Below, one piece after another: positions 17,289 through 25,282 of a stretch of DNA of 35,611 nucleotides. The stretch spans positions 1-35,611 of the forward strand of contig CALMVQ010000122.1 in the NCBI GenBank assembly GCA_937873135.1. Direction: 5' to 3'. The stretch's first letter is position 1. Every line of letters starts with the position of its first letter. The stretch comes from an uncultured Scytonema sp. (GTDB lineage: Bacteria; Cyanobacteriota; Cyanobacteriia; Cyanobacteriales; Nostocaceae). The notes under the pieces were generated by a model. That model was not told the DNA's origin, ran no database searches, and saw only the letters and a program-made list of their open reading frames with translations. The position numbers and the translations under genes were made by a program.

Positions 17289-18443
17289 ATGGCAATGCGA
17301 TCGCTTAAATACTCTCAACCGAATGGCACGCTCGATAAGCCGACGCAGGGAAGCACAGGACGCGGGGACGCGGGGAAAATTCATTCAAAAATATCTCCGC
17401 GTCCCTTTTTCTTCCCCTCTCCGCGTCAGTCTCAACCCCTTTGTCCCTTTCCCCTTAACTTTTTCCCGACTTCTGCCATTCGTCTATTCACGGCATTGGT
17501 ATTGGTAGTCATTTTGCTTTCAACCTTAGTTGCTTATCCTCAAAGTGTTTCTGCTCTGAACCAGATATCGCCACCTGAGGCAACACCATCTGGCATGGTT
17601 TGGATTCCCAAAGGCAAATTCTGGATGGGAAACGCCGAATTTTCAGATGCTATACCTATTCATCAGGTAGAAATAGATGGCTTCTGGATGGATAAAACTG
17701 AGGTGACAAATGCTCAGTTTACTCGCTTTGTCCAGGCAAAAAATTATGTTACGTATGCCGAAGAGGCTCACGACGGTTTACCCGCTGGTTCTTTCGTCTT
17801 CATTCCTCTAGCTGAAGAAGAGCAGAGCAATAGCTGGTGGACATTCGTTCAAGAAGCCGACTGGCGTCATCCGCACGGACGCAACAGCAGTATCGAAAAT
17901 CAGGAAACTCACCCAGTTGTCCACGTCAACTGGCATGATGCTGCAGCTTATTGTCAGTGGGCGGGCTCGCGACTACCCACAGAAGCGGAATGGGAATATG
18001 CCTCACGCGGAGGTTTAGACCGTAAGCGTTACCCTTGGGGCAATAATTTGCTACCAACCAGTCAGTGGCAGGTTAACATCTGGCAAGGACTGTTCCCGCA
18101 AGCAAACAAAGTAGAAGATGGCTTCAGAGGGACTTCCCCAGTAGCATCATTCCCTGCCAACAACTACGGTTTATATGATATGTCGGGCAACGTGTGGGAG
18201 TGGATTGCTGACTGGTATCGACCAGACTACTACAGTATTAGCCCACAGCAAAATCCCCCAGGAGCAAGCCAACAAGACAGCTTCGATCCATATGAACCTG
18301 GTGTTGCTAAACGGGTACAGCGCGGCGGCTCCTTTTTGTGCAGCGACCATTATTGCAGTCGTTATCGTCTCGGCTCACGCGGTAAGGGTGAGCCAGTCAG
18401 CGCCGCTCTGCACGTTGGCTTCCGCTGCGTCAAATCTAATTAA
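17289..18443 (+). CDS. Formylglycine-generating enzyme (sulfatase maturase)
   Basis: 384 residues. The FGE-sulfatase (SUMF1) domain runs from PSGMVWIPKGKFWMGN to the end and includes RLPTEAEWEYASRGG, YPWGNN, YGLYDMSGNVWEWIADWY and RGGSFLCSDHYCSRYRLGSR. Cys351 and Cys356 (CSDHYC) are five apart, as are the copper-binding active-site cysteines of aerobic FGE, so it should oxidise the CSPTR cysteine of the sulfatase encoded just before it. A hydrophobic export or anchor helix lies at about residues 68-84 (LFTALVLVVILLSTLVAYP). The first 65 residues are odd: they are encoded in part by a GC-rich inverted repeat (17345-17440). The start at 17289 has aagga close by; no other ATG precedes the helix. 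Confidence 0.93.
   Translation: MAMRSLKYSQPNGTLDKPTQGSTGRGDAGKIHSKISPRPFFFPSPRQSQPLCPFPLNFFPTSAIRLFTALVLVVILLSTLVAYPQSVSALNQISPPEATPSGMVWIPKGKFWMGNAEFSDAIPIHQVEIDGFWMDKTEVTNAQFTRFVQAKNYVTYAEEAHDGLPAGSFVFIPLAEEEQSNSWWTFVQEADWRHPHGRNSSIENQETHPVVHVNWHDAAAYCQWAGSRLPTEAEWEYASRGGLDRKRYPWGNNLLPTSQWQVNIWQGLFPQANKVEDGFRGTSPVASFPANNYGLYDMSGNVWEWIADWYRPDYYSISPQQNPPGASQQDSFDPYEPGVAKRVQRGGSFLCSDHYCSRYRLGSRGKGEPVSAALHVGFRCVKSN
17356..17432. repeat. GC-rich repeats within the 5' part of the FGE gene
   Basis: ggacgcgggg (17360-17369) and a second cgcgggg copy oppose ctccgcgtcccttt and ctccgcgtcagt further on, giving an interrupted inverted repeat in frame with the gene. This repeat type is usually intergenic in cyanobacteria; here it supplies part of the N-terminal extension. 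Confidence 0.55.
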
Positions 18444-18979
18444 ACTGGAATTCTTTCCATCCCCCTATTATACATAGATGAACTTTTTAAAACCCCTGCG
18501 GCGAAAGACTTTCGGATTATCTTAGTGCCATTCGTCCCAAAAAGCAATTGCTCTTGTAGATCTGTCTGATGAGGTGTTTAACTTGTAACATGCGTTACTT
18601 TGATTGCCCAGAACTTACGCAACTGGCATGTCGGCGATCGCCCTCCCAACGAGTTCTTGGGATGCATCACGTTCGTGGTTGAGCAGACAAAGGTGATCGA
18701 TCGCACACCTTCACCTTTTTTTATCTTCCTACTCAACCTCATCACAAGCTCTTGGGGTTAGGAGATGTCTCTCCAAAAACGGACAACCTTATACAAAATC
18801 TCTCACGCTCAAACGACTTACTAAAGGACGTAGACGAAACAGAAAGGGGTGAGGGGTAACGCTTACGCTCTACCCAACCTACAATTATCCTTAACTGAAC
18901 TGTATTGCCCTATGGGCATCCTTTTTCTCAATCGCATTTGCCACTCAGCAGCTTTTTATTTCTTTTCTTTAGTTAACCT
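18444..18979. other. Intergenic region, no gene recognised
   Basis: About 535 bases with a HIP1-like site (near 18632) and stops in all frames. No terminator with a T-run is visible right after the FGE gene and no promoter could be assigned to the dehydrogenase gene. Confidence 0.5.
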
Positions 18980-19927
18980 ATGAAACTTATATTACCTGTA
19001 GAAGTTGCTGAGGAACTCATACCTCATTTACCTTCTGATACAGCAGTTGTACGAGTGAATAGTGAAGGCAATCTAGACGGCGATGCTACTGATGCTGAAG
19101 TTTATTTTAGTTGGTTTTTTCTCAAGCCTAATATCTTACATAAAGTCTTAGCAGCAGCGCCTCAGCTGCGTTGGCATCATGCACCCAACGCGGGTGTCAA
19201 TCACATCCTCACACCTATTTATTTAGAACGCAATCTCACCCTGACCAATGGTGCGGGAGTACACGCTATTCCTATCGCTGAATTTGTCATTGCTTATATG
19301 CTAGCTTATGCCAAGAAGTTACGCCAACTGTACACTTTTCAGGCAGAACATAGCTGGCAAAGAAGTTTTCAAACCCAAGATTTGTGGGATGCTACGCTGT
19401 TAATTATTGGTACAGGCGGTATTGGACAAGAAATTGCTGCCCGTGCTAAACCCTTTGGAATGCGAATTTATGGAAGTCGCCGTCACCCCGAACCTTTACC
19501 CAACTTTGATAAAGTCGTGGGTGCAAATGAATGGCGATCGCTCCTCTCGGAAGCAGATTATGTCGTCATTGCTACACCTCTTACCAAGGAAACTAAGGGG
19601 CTGATCGATGCAGAAGCACTGCACTCAATGCGTCACGATGCCTATCTCATCAATATTGCTCGTGGTGCAGTTGTAGATGAACCCGCTTTGTTGGAAGCAC
19701 TGAAAGGAAACCATATTGCAGGTGCCGCTTTAGACACAGTTTTTACAGAACCGCTTCCGCCAGAAAGTCCATTTTGGTCCCTTAGTAATGTTTTTGTTAC
19801 GCCCCATTGTTCTGGTCATTCCCCAAGAGTGAAAGAACGTTCTTTATCCCTTTTTCTCGACAATTTGACACGCTATCGTCACAATCAGCCTTTACGTAAT
19901 GTCGTAGATAAAAATGCTGGCTACTAA
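18980..19927 (+). CDS. D-isomer-specific 2-hydroxyacid dehydrogenase
   Basis: 315 residues, typical for the family. The NAD(P)-binding motif GTGGIG lies at 144-149. The catalytic triad is R228 (INIARGAVVDE), E257 (DTVFTEPLP) and H276 (TPHCSGHSP). Such enzymes reduce 2-keto acids to D-2-hydroxy acids or do the reverse; glyoxylate/hydroxypyruvate reductase-like and phosphoglycerate dehydrogenase-like members cannot be separated here. The coenzyme strand end reads YGSRRHP, and the two Arg after the second strand favour NADPH. The gene is alone on its strand. Confidence 0.9.
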   Translation: MKLILPVEVAEELIPHLPSDTAVVRVNSEGNLDGDATDAEVYFSWFFLKPNILHKVLAAAPQLRWHHAPNAGVNHILTPIYLERNLTLTNGAGVHAIPIAEFVIAYMLAYAKKLRQLYTFQAEHSWQRSFQTQDLWDATLLIIGTGGIGQEIAARAKPFGMRIYGSRRHPEPLPNFDKVVGANEWRSLLSEADYVVIATPLTKETKGLIDAEALHSMRHDAYLINIARGAVVDEPALLEALKGNHIAGAALDTVFTEPLPPESPFWSLSNVFVTPHCSGHSPRVKERSLSLFLDNLTRYRHNQPLRNVVDKNAGY

Positions 19928-19977
19928 ACAATTCAGATTTTGAATAAGTGGAAATTAATTACTCAATTGAACAAACA

Positions 19978-19998
19978 CCGCGAGCTTCTAGCTCGCGG
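19978..19998. repeat. Perfect 9-bp hairpin after the dehydrogenase gene
   Basis: ccgcgagct and agctcgcgg flank a 3-base loop. A second small stem (agcct cc aggct) follows at about 20023-20034. There is no T-run. Together they resemble the end palindromes of IS200/IS605-type or PATE elements and may be a remnant; they could also act as a weak terminator for the dehydrogenase gene. Confidence 0.6.
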
Positions 19999-20094
19999 AT
20001 TCATGCCGAGAGGTGTAAATGTCTAGCCTCCAGGCTTGACTTTACAATGGGGAATAATTTGCATACTTGTAATTAGATTATCATATTAATAGAT

Positions 20095-20484
20095 TCAGCA
20101 AACCTCTGATGATGCTATTTCTATGCGATTTCCAGCAGGATCGCGTAGAAAGAAGCGATTTATCCCTGGTAATGGTTGGCGAGCACCAAGTATTTCTACT
20201 CCATATTCTTGTAAGTGTTGCTTGAACGCTTCTAAATCACGTACTAAGTAGCAAATGTGTCGCCTAGAGGTTGCGTTAATTGGGTTTTTCTCTATACTAA
20301 GGTGAACCTGAATATCACCCAGAACATACCAAGCACCCCCATTAGCCTTATTTGCTTCAGGTTTGTCTATTTCAGTAAGTCCCAAAACTTTGCTGTAGAA
20401 AAATAGCATTGCATCTTCTTCCTCGGGAGAAGATGTGACTTGAATATGAGCGATCGCATCCAACCACATGATGACTGACTCCAT
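20095..20484 (-). CDS. VOC (glyoxalase/dioxygenase fold) protein
   Basis: 129 residues (or 124 from the second Met). The beta-alpha-beta-beta-beta pattern of the vicinal oxygen chelate superfamily is clear: AIAHIQVTS...DAMLFFYSKVLGLTEIDKP, GGAWYVLGDIQVHLSIE, HICYLVRDLEAFKQHLQEYGVEI and INRFFLRDPAGNRIEI. His in HIQV, His in QVHLS and Glu in RIEI are in the places of metal ligands. Specific substrate unknown; glyoxalase, dioxygenase and resistance proteins share the fold. It is followed on the same strand by nothing else and preceded by a GNAT remnant 16 bp upstream. Confidence 0.85.
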   Translation of the reverse strand: MESVIMWLDAIAHIQVTSSPEEEDAMLFFYSKVLGLTEIDKPEANKANGGAWYVLGDIQVHLSIEKNPINATSRRHICYLVRDLEAFKQHLQEYGVEILGARQPLPGINRFFLRDPAGNRIEIASSEVC

Positions 20485-20500
20485 TTTTTAAGCAATTGTT

Positions 20501-20743
20501 TCACTCAAACTTGGCTTTTTGATGCTCATTGACTTCTGTCAAAACTTTTTCAAAAACAAAAGCATCAACCCAAACATCCGAATTGAAAATGAGTTCTCCC
20601 ACCATCTGATATCCTCGACTTTCATAAAAAGACAAGAGTTTTTGGTGAGTTTTCACAGCATCCAATCGCACAGCATAATGTCCCTGACGGAATGCTAGTT
20701 TTTCAATAGCTTCCAAACACCATGTTCCCAGTCCTTGTCCTTG
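20501..20743 (-). pseudogene. C-terminal half of a GNAT acetyltransferase
   Basis: On the minus strand from 20743 the frame reads QGQGLGTWCLEAIEKLAFRQGHYAVRLDAV, i.e. the acetyl-CoA-binding motif A (QxxGxG) and following helix, then HQKLLSFYESRGYQMVGE, motif B. A TAA stop lies immediately before the first Gln (20744-20746) and the N-terminal half is missing; upstream is a short repeat tract (catcccctg). A start at the Met codon of 20716 would leave motif A incomplete. So this is a truncated, probably dead gene next to the VOC gene. Confidence 0.75.
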
Positions 20744-20859
20744 TTACTATTTGCTCAAGAACTGCATCCCCTGCATCCCCTGCTCAAGAACTGCTTGCCT
20801 AAATGTGAAATGGGAGTGTGCTTAACTAAAACTTCTGCAAGTTGATAAACTTACTGTAG

Positions 20860-20865
20860 TATAAT
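20860..20865 (+). promoter_or_regulatory. -10 box TATAAT ahead of the short ORFs
   Basis: A consensus TATAAT on the plus strand lies about 34 bases before the ATG at 20899. The upstream TTGATA (20842-20847) is only 12 bp away, shorter than the usual 16-18, so the -35 is doubtful. Confidence 0.4.
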
Positions 20866-20898
20866 AGATAGCGTGAGAAACCTCAACCCACCACAAAG

Positions 20899-21027
20899 AT
20901 GACAAACACAGCAACAGATACAGCAATTCGCACAGATCATGTCTGTAGACTTATGTACTATCGCTTGCTTTTTCCTGCTGTCTGTGCAATTATGCTTATA
21001 CATAGACAAACTACTGTATTCCGATAA
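20899..21027 (+). CDS. Short ORF (42 codons), possible leader peptide
   Basis: ATG at 20899, stop at 21025-21027. The peptide begins MTNTATDTAIRTDHVCRL and continues MYYRLLFPAVCAIMLIHRQ. No family is recognised. It follows a TATAAT box and is the first of three short frames ahead of the glutathione S-transferase gene. The HVCRL...C pattern loosely recalls cysteine-related leader peptides upstream of sulfur genes in other bacteria; that is speculation. It may not be translated. Confidence 0.3.
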   Translation: MTNTATDTAIRTDHVCRLMYYRLLFPAVCAIMLIHRQTTVFR

Positions 21028-21098
21028 ATTTTTAGTAACTTTAAAATTTGGCATCAAGAAATCAGTAGTTGTAGCCGTGTAATCGTTTGGAAAGAACG

Positions 21099-21179
21099 AT
21101 GTCAACAGATTCTCAACAACTAGAAGTCACCACTGATTCATTAGAAGCGGTAAAAGCCATCAATTTGATGGAGTTATAG
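21099..21179 (+). CDS. Short ORF (26 codons)
   Basis: ATG with ggaaag 5-10 bases upstream; peptide MSTDSQQLEVTTDSLEAV then KAINLMEL. Acidic and helical-looking. It could be the surviving start of a longer gene cut by a stop (TAG), or a small peptide gene. No family recognised. Confidence 0.3.
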   Translation: MSTDSQQLEVTTDSLEAVKAINLMEL

Positions 21180-21217
21180 TGACAATTCATGAGCTTTTTT
21201 ACCAACAAAGATGAACT

Positions 21218-21289
21218 ATGACTATTGCAGCAACATTTATTGACCAGAATACTGTTCGGCGTCGTGGTACTGGGGTACCTTGGCTTTAA
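21218..21289 (+). CDS. Short ORF (23 codons), possible gene start remnant
   Basis: ATG at 21218; peptide MTIAATFIDQNTVRRRGTG then VPWL, stop TAA. It ends at the border of a repeat-rich stretch (21290-21400, with the common cyanobacterial repeat gagacgcttcgcgaacg), so it may be a gene cut off by repeat insertion. Confidence 0.25.
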   Translation: MTIAATFIDQNTVRRRGTGVPWL

Positions 21290-21417
21290 GGGATTCTGGA
21301 TTTTAGGTTGCCGCGCAACGCTTCCAATGCTGAGTCCTTCGGACACGCTTCTCTTCGAGACGCTTCGCGAACGCGAACGCAAATTTGGATTTTAGATTTT
21401 GGATGAGAAAACTCAAC

Positions 21418-22080
21418 ATGACAACAATTACAATCTACAGTGCCGTTGTTTGTCCCTTTGCCCACCGATCACGCTTAGCTTTACTAGAAAAGGGTGTTGA
21501 CTTCGATTTGGTTGAAATTGATTTACAAAACAAACCAGCCGGATTTACAGATATCTCTCCCTACGGTAAAGTTCCTGTTATCAAACATGGTGAACAGCGG
21601 GTTTGGGAATCGGCGATTATTAACGAATACCTAGAGGAAACATTCTCTGAGCCATCTCTACTACCACTCGAACCAATACTAAGGGCGCAAGCAAGAATTT
21701 GGATTGATTTTGCCAACACTCGGTTTGTCCCGGCATACTCTAGTTTGCTACGTTCTCCAGACTCCGAACAACAAAAAGCTGCTGCGGAAGAATTACATAA
21801 TCATTTGCGATTTATTGAAAATGAAGCTTTAGCAAAACTATCTGGAGATGGACCATACTGGTTTGGTAAATCTATCAGTCTGGTTGACCTCACCTATTAT
21901 CCTTGGTTTGAGCGTTGGACTACCCTTGAAGAATATCGTAGCTTTCAAATACCAGCTGAATTAACTTACTTGCAGCGTTGGCGTCAAGCAGTGAGTCAGC
22001 GAGAGTCGGTGGTTGCGATCGCCAACTCTAAGGAATTTTACTTACAACGCTATGCCAGATTTGCACCTGTTCCTGTGTAA
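21418..22080 (+). CDS. Glutathione S-transferase family protein
   Basis: 220 residues from the ATG at 21418; in-frame starts at 21403 (ATG) and 21385 (TTG) would add residues encoded by a repeat, so the later start is preferred. The N-terminal thioredoxin-like domain begins TITIYSAVVCPFAHRSRLALLEKGV, where CPFAHR holds the probable active-site Cys, as in omega/lambda-like and SspA-like enzymes. KVPVIKHGEQRVWESAIINEYLEE is the glutathione-binding region with the cis-Pro of VPV and the ES pair. The helical C-terminal domain includes WFGKSISLVDLTYYPWFERW. Role probably in thiol conjugation or deglutathionylation; substrate unknown. Its neighbour on the other side is the YcaO gene, which converges on it. 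Confidence 0.9.
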   Translation: MTTITIYSAVVCPFAHRSRLALLEKGVDFDLVEIDLQNKPAGFTDISPYGKVPVIKHGEQRVWESAIINEYLEETFSEPSLLPLEPILRAQARIWIDFANTRFVPAYSSLLRSPDSEQQKAAAEELHNHLRFIENEALAKLSGDGPYWFGKSISLVDLTYYPWFERWTTLEEYRSFQIPAELTYLQRWRQAVSQRESVVAIANSKEFYLQRYARFAPVPV

Positions 22081-22252
22081 GCATTTAGCTATTAGCAATC
22101 AGCAGCCCTGCTCTTCGTCTAATATCTGTGCTCAGAGCGATTAATTAGGCAATGGGTATGTTCCAGGGCACTCCCCCCTAAAGGGTTACTTTTCAAAAGC
22201 GTTTGAGACACGCTTACCCTGCTTATAGACGTGGGAGTGTCAACTCCTGCTT

Positions 22253-24508
22253 CTAAATGAATATCGGTATAGGGTTGAGTTGGTCTTCCGACAATGGGGT
22301 TGACAACCAACCCAATTCAACGGGAATATTATAAAGCCGACCAGGTGCAAATCTAGCCTTAAAATGGCGTAGTCCTGGAACAATCACCTTAACGACATTC
22401 AGACCGATATCAGGTCGAGTTTGATCTAGGACGAGTACTTCAAGACTATGCTGTGCTGCAATCTCTACACATGTGAGGACATCACAGCGTAAATCATCGC
22501 TCCAACGACTCGGATAATCAGTCAAAACTTTGGGGATATGATTTTCGTCTGGAGCCAGATAAGGTTTATTTTGCACGGTAGCAGTCGTCAACCAACTTTT
22601 CACATCTTGCTCAACAGGAATCAGGTCTCTTTTATGCTCAACAATCTTCTCAAGTGGTAAAAGCTGGTTTAACTCAGTCACTGCTCGCAGTAGAGCAATT
22701 TTCGGATCAAAATGTGCACCAAACCCAAACAGAATATTCTCTGTTTCCTTGTCGGTGCGTTTGGAAACAGCTGCAAAGGCTGGAATATTCAAGTCGCTGG
22801 TGATGTCTAGTACCCAAAACTCTCGGTGTAGAGTTTTGTAATAGTCCTGTAGAGCCGACAAATACGGGTCGTTAAAACTTGCCAAATCTACAGCAGGTCT
22901 TTGGAGCCGATTATACCACCATATAGCTACACTGTCGCGTTCGACTAACTCCATAAACCCCTGCAAAATGGCTTCCTCTAGGGTATTACCTGCAGCACAA
23001 CCACTGGAATTTGCACGACAGAACTGATGGTCTTCAGGCAATGGATAATTGTAATACAAGTAAGCTGTTGGCAAGTATTTAAACTTCTCTTGAGTCAAAG
23101 ACCAAACAGGTGTCCACTCTATTTCTCGCTCCTCCTTGAAAGGTTCTGGCATCCAATTAAACTGTCCATGCTTCTGATTCCATACCTGACGGTTCTGGGA
23201 TTGGGCGTCGCTGAATTGCATCAGGGCATTGGGATCAATAGCGCTTTCACCGAGTTGAGCAATTGTCGCCTTCACCCGAATTTCGTCACCCGTCCAGATG
23301 CCAGAGTAGCGCTCTATTGCTTCACAAAAGGCACTGGCTTTAGATTGAAGGTCAGTTCTGCCTTTACCAGCACTTTTGAGCCGTAACACCTGCCGTAAGC
23401 TGTCCAGATTGTCAGCCTCAAACGGAGAAGGGTGAACCGCTGCATAGGTGTGAACGAGATCGTTCCCTGCCTCAGATATCCGCTCTAAGACACTGACAAC
23501 TCCTGTAATTGGGCTAATGTGATATCCATATTGCTTAAGAGTTTGCACAGGCGATAAAATCCGATGCCCGCCATCGCTTGTGAACTGCTTCTTCCGGCTA
23601 GCCAGTATTAGAGGCTGTGACTCCCGGTTGGCAAGATATTCTGGCTCACCACAATCAGGGCATTGAGGACGCTTAACCAGGACATGGTGCTGCAAATTCA
23701 GGGATGCCAAATCAAGAGTCATCACCTTACCTTCGAGCTGTTCATGCTCTCCATGAACAATCCATTTGGCTATTTCAGTGGCAGCCAAATTTAAGCCTAT
23801 TTGCAGGGTAGAGGGCAATATTGATCGGGAGGTGGGAAATGGGTTAACGAGGTTTTTTTGCTGCTGGATAGAGGTTTCAACTTCACGGTTATCCCGCAAA
23901 CGGTGAGCCAGACACTGCCAACAACCTGTTTTGCCTGGAATAAAAATTGGCCCAATCCAAATTACGGCTCCCACAGGTTTGACCAGAATCCAGGGCTGTT
24001 GTGTCCGCAGCGCTTTCTGGTTGAAAGTAGCCAGTTCCGGTTGCAGGTAATCATCCGTTAGAACTACGGCTAGATCTTGTAAATCCTGCTCATGGCCGAT
24101 GCGAAGATTTAGGGATTGCAGCGCAACGATTAAGGGTTCTTGTGGTACCGTGCCAAAGCTAGTTACAGAAACTCTGGTCGATTGCAAGCGCTTGTTAGCG
24201 ACTTGAGAATCTATATTTAATAAATTCCAGAAAGCAGCAACTTCAGGAGGGAGGCTGTCATCAGCCTCGGTGATGTAGCCCTTGTTTTCCAGGAGCGTCA
24301 GAGCATGCTCAACAGTAGCTCCAGAGGCTTGTGTTTCTAACTTGCTAACAATTTCATCAACCGTATGACAACCATTTAAGAGTGGAGCTAACCAACAGTA
24401 GAGACGCCCAGTTAAAGCAATTTGATTCTGCTCGCTGAGCAAATACACTGTCTTCGGTGGTACAACTTCGACATGGAAGTGGGACCTAAACTGTGGTCGA
24501 GTGATCAT
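22253..24508 (-). CDS. RRE-ThiF-YcaO cyclodehydratase (azoline-forming RiPP enzyme)
   Basis: 751 residues with the three-part build of cyanobactin heterocyclases (PatD/TruD/LynD). Residues 1-80 look like a PqqD-type recognition element (FHVEVVPPKTVYLLSEQNQIALTG... LLENKGYI) that binds a leader peptide. Residues about 110-300 form the E1/ThiF-like part with a four-Cys zinc site: C196/C199 (GCWQC) and C283/C286 (CPDC). The YcaO domain follows from about 320: SAGKGRT at 379-385, ASAFCEAIERYSG at 391-403, SSGCAAGNTLEEA near 501-513 and ELVERD at 520-525 form the ATP/Mg site. The C-terminus is NPIPIFI, a PxP-type tail as in azoline-forming YcaO enzymes. It would convert Cys, Ser or Thr of a precursor to azolines with ATP. 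The precursor candidate is 775 bp upstream on the same strand. No dehydrogenase (azole-forming) domain is present. Confidence 0.93.
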   Translation of the reverse strand: MITRPQFRSHFHVEVVPPKTVYLLSEQNQIALTGRLYCWLAPLLNGCHTVDEIVSKLETQASGATVEHALTLLENKGYITEADDSLPPEVAAFWNLLNIDSQVANKRLQSTRVSVTSFGTVPQEPLIVALQSLNLRIGHEQDLQDLAVVLTDDYLQPELATFNQKALRTQQPWILVKPVGAVIWIGPIFIPGKTGCWQCLAHRLRDNREVETSIQQQKNLVNPFPTSRSILPSTLQIGLNLAATEIAKWIVHGEHEQLEGKVMTLDLASLNLQHHVLVKRPQCPDCGEPEYLANRESQPLILASRKKQFTSDGGHRILSPVQTLKQYGYHISPITGVVSVLERISEAGNDLVHTYAAVHPSPFEADNLDSLRQVLRLKSAGKGRTDLQSKASAFCEAIERYSGIWTGDEIRVKATIAQLGESAIDPNALMQFSDAQSQNRQVWNQKHGQFNWMPEPFKEEREIEWTPVWSLTQEKFKYLPTAYLYYNYPLPEDHQFCRANSSGCAAGNTLEEAILQGFMELVERDSVAIWWYNRLQRPAVDLASFNDPYLSALQDYYKTLHREFWVLDITSDLNIPAFAAVSKRTDKETENILFGFGAHFDPKIALLRAVTELNQLLPLEKIVEHKRDLIPVEQDVKSWLTTATVQNKPYLAPDENHIPKVLTDYPSRWSDDLRCDVLTCVEIAAQHSLEVLVLDQTRPDIGLNVVKVIVPGLRHFKARFAPGRLYNIPVELGWLSTPLSEDQLNPIPIFI

Positions 24509-24904
24509 CCGGATATATAATTACCTTGTCTAAAATAATAAATAATATTAAGCAACAAGATTATTCTTGACGCTGTGTCCTAAAAAAAAGGTCTTGAATT
24601 TACTCATCATCATTATAAAAATACTACTTATCAAAAAAAAATCGATGTAGTGTAGCAAGTCGAGCTTTGTTTGCTATAATTAGCATTTTTATAACCGTTA
24701 GGTAACACTCTGTTGAGTCCTAATTAACCTGACGGCTAAGATGCATAAATTGGTGAAAACATTGCTGAATAAGGATGAAAGAGATCACTACTGAGATAGA
24801 CAGAATTAAGCGAAGAATCTGGGCAGATGCTTCACTTACACTTGTGACATTCAGCATGAAAATGTAAAATCCTAAATTTATTCAGCTATGCTGACTAAGA
24901 TGAA

Positions 24905-25090
24905 TAGGTTCGACGCTCTCCGGGCTAAAGCCACGCAGATTAAGAAGACTTTTAAGTCTTCCTATCCCTATCACGCTTAGTTCCCAGGCTCACCACGTTT
25001 GCCCATAGGGCGTAGTGATATCTCCTAAAGGTTATTTCGGGCGTCTACTTTCCCGCAGTCCACAGGTAGATTTTTAAATCTTGGCTGATA
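24905..25090. other. Structured non-coding stretch, possible IS200/IS605-type remnant
   Basis: More GC-rich than its surroundings. Contains the perfect stem gaagactt / aagtcttc (24944-24951, 24954-24961) and several shorter complementary pairs. No transposase or TnpB frame is next to it. The look is that of a mobile-element end or an RNA scaffold, but I cannot assign it. Confidence 0.3.
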
Positions 25091-25108
25091 TTTGATTGGG
25101 TGCAACTA

Positions 25109-25173
25109 GCCTTTATCCTCCGCCTGAAGTAAGGGATATAGAGCTATGCGCCTGTCACTCGGAGGATAAAGGC
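25109..25173. repeat. Perfect 14-bp inverted repeat; terminator-like on the plus strand
   Basis: gcctttatcctccg (25109-25122) and its exact inverse cggaggataaaggc (25160-25173) enclose 37 bases. On the plus strand it is followed by attttt, the form of an intrinsic terminator. On the minus strand, the direction of the precursor and ycaO, there is no T-run, so it may serve as an mRNA end or stability hairpin between precursor and cyclodehydratase. Confidence 0.75.
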
Positions 25174-25282
25174 ATTTTTCTTCTCAAACCTATACCAAAA
25201 GAATTAGAGTTGTCTTGGATTGATGAAACAGCAGCTAGAAAAAAGACTTCTATAGCTTACTATTGCTCAATTTCGTCTCCAA

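Larger units (their letters stand above)
24509..25282. other. Long leader/spacer between precursor and YcaO genes
   Basis: 774 bases without a convincing gene. It holds an 8-bp hairpin (24944-24961) within a GC-richer stretch (24905-25090) that looks like structured RNA or an IS end, and the large inverted repeat at 25109-25173. Two tiny frames (24775-24867 plus; about 24731-24867 minus) have no family features. Confidence 0.6.

Noticed and set aside
24775-24867. 30-codon plus-strand ORF (MKEITTEIDRIKRR...) as another precursor
   Set aside because: Its ribosome binding site is too close to the start and it has no repeat or leader similarity to the real precursor; on the opposite strand to it.
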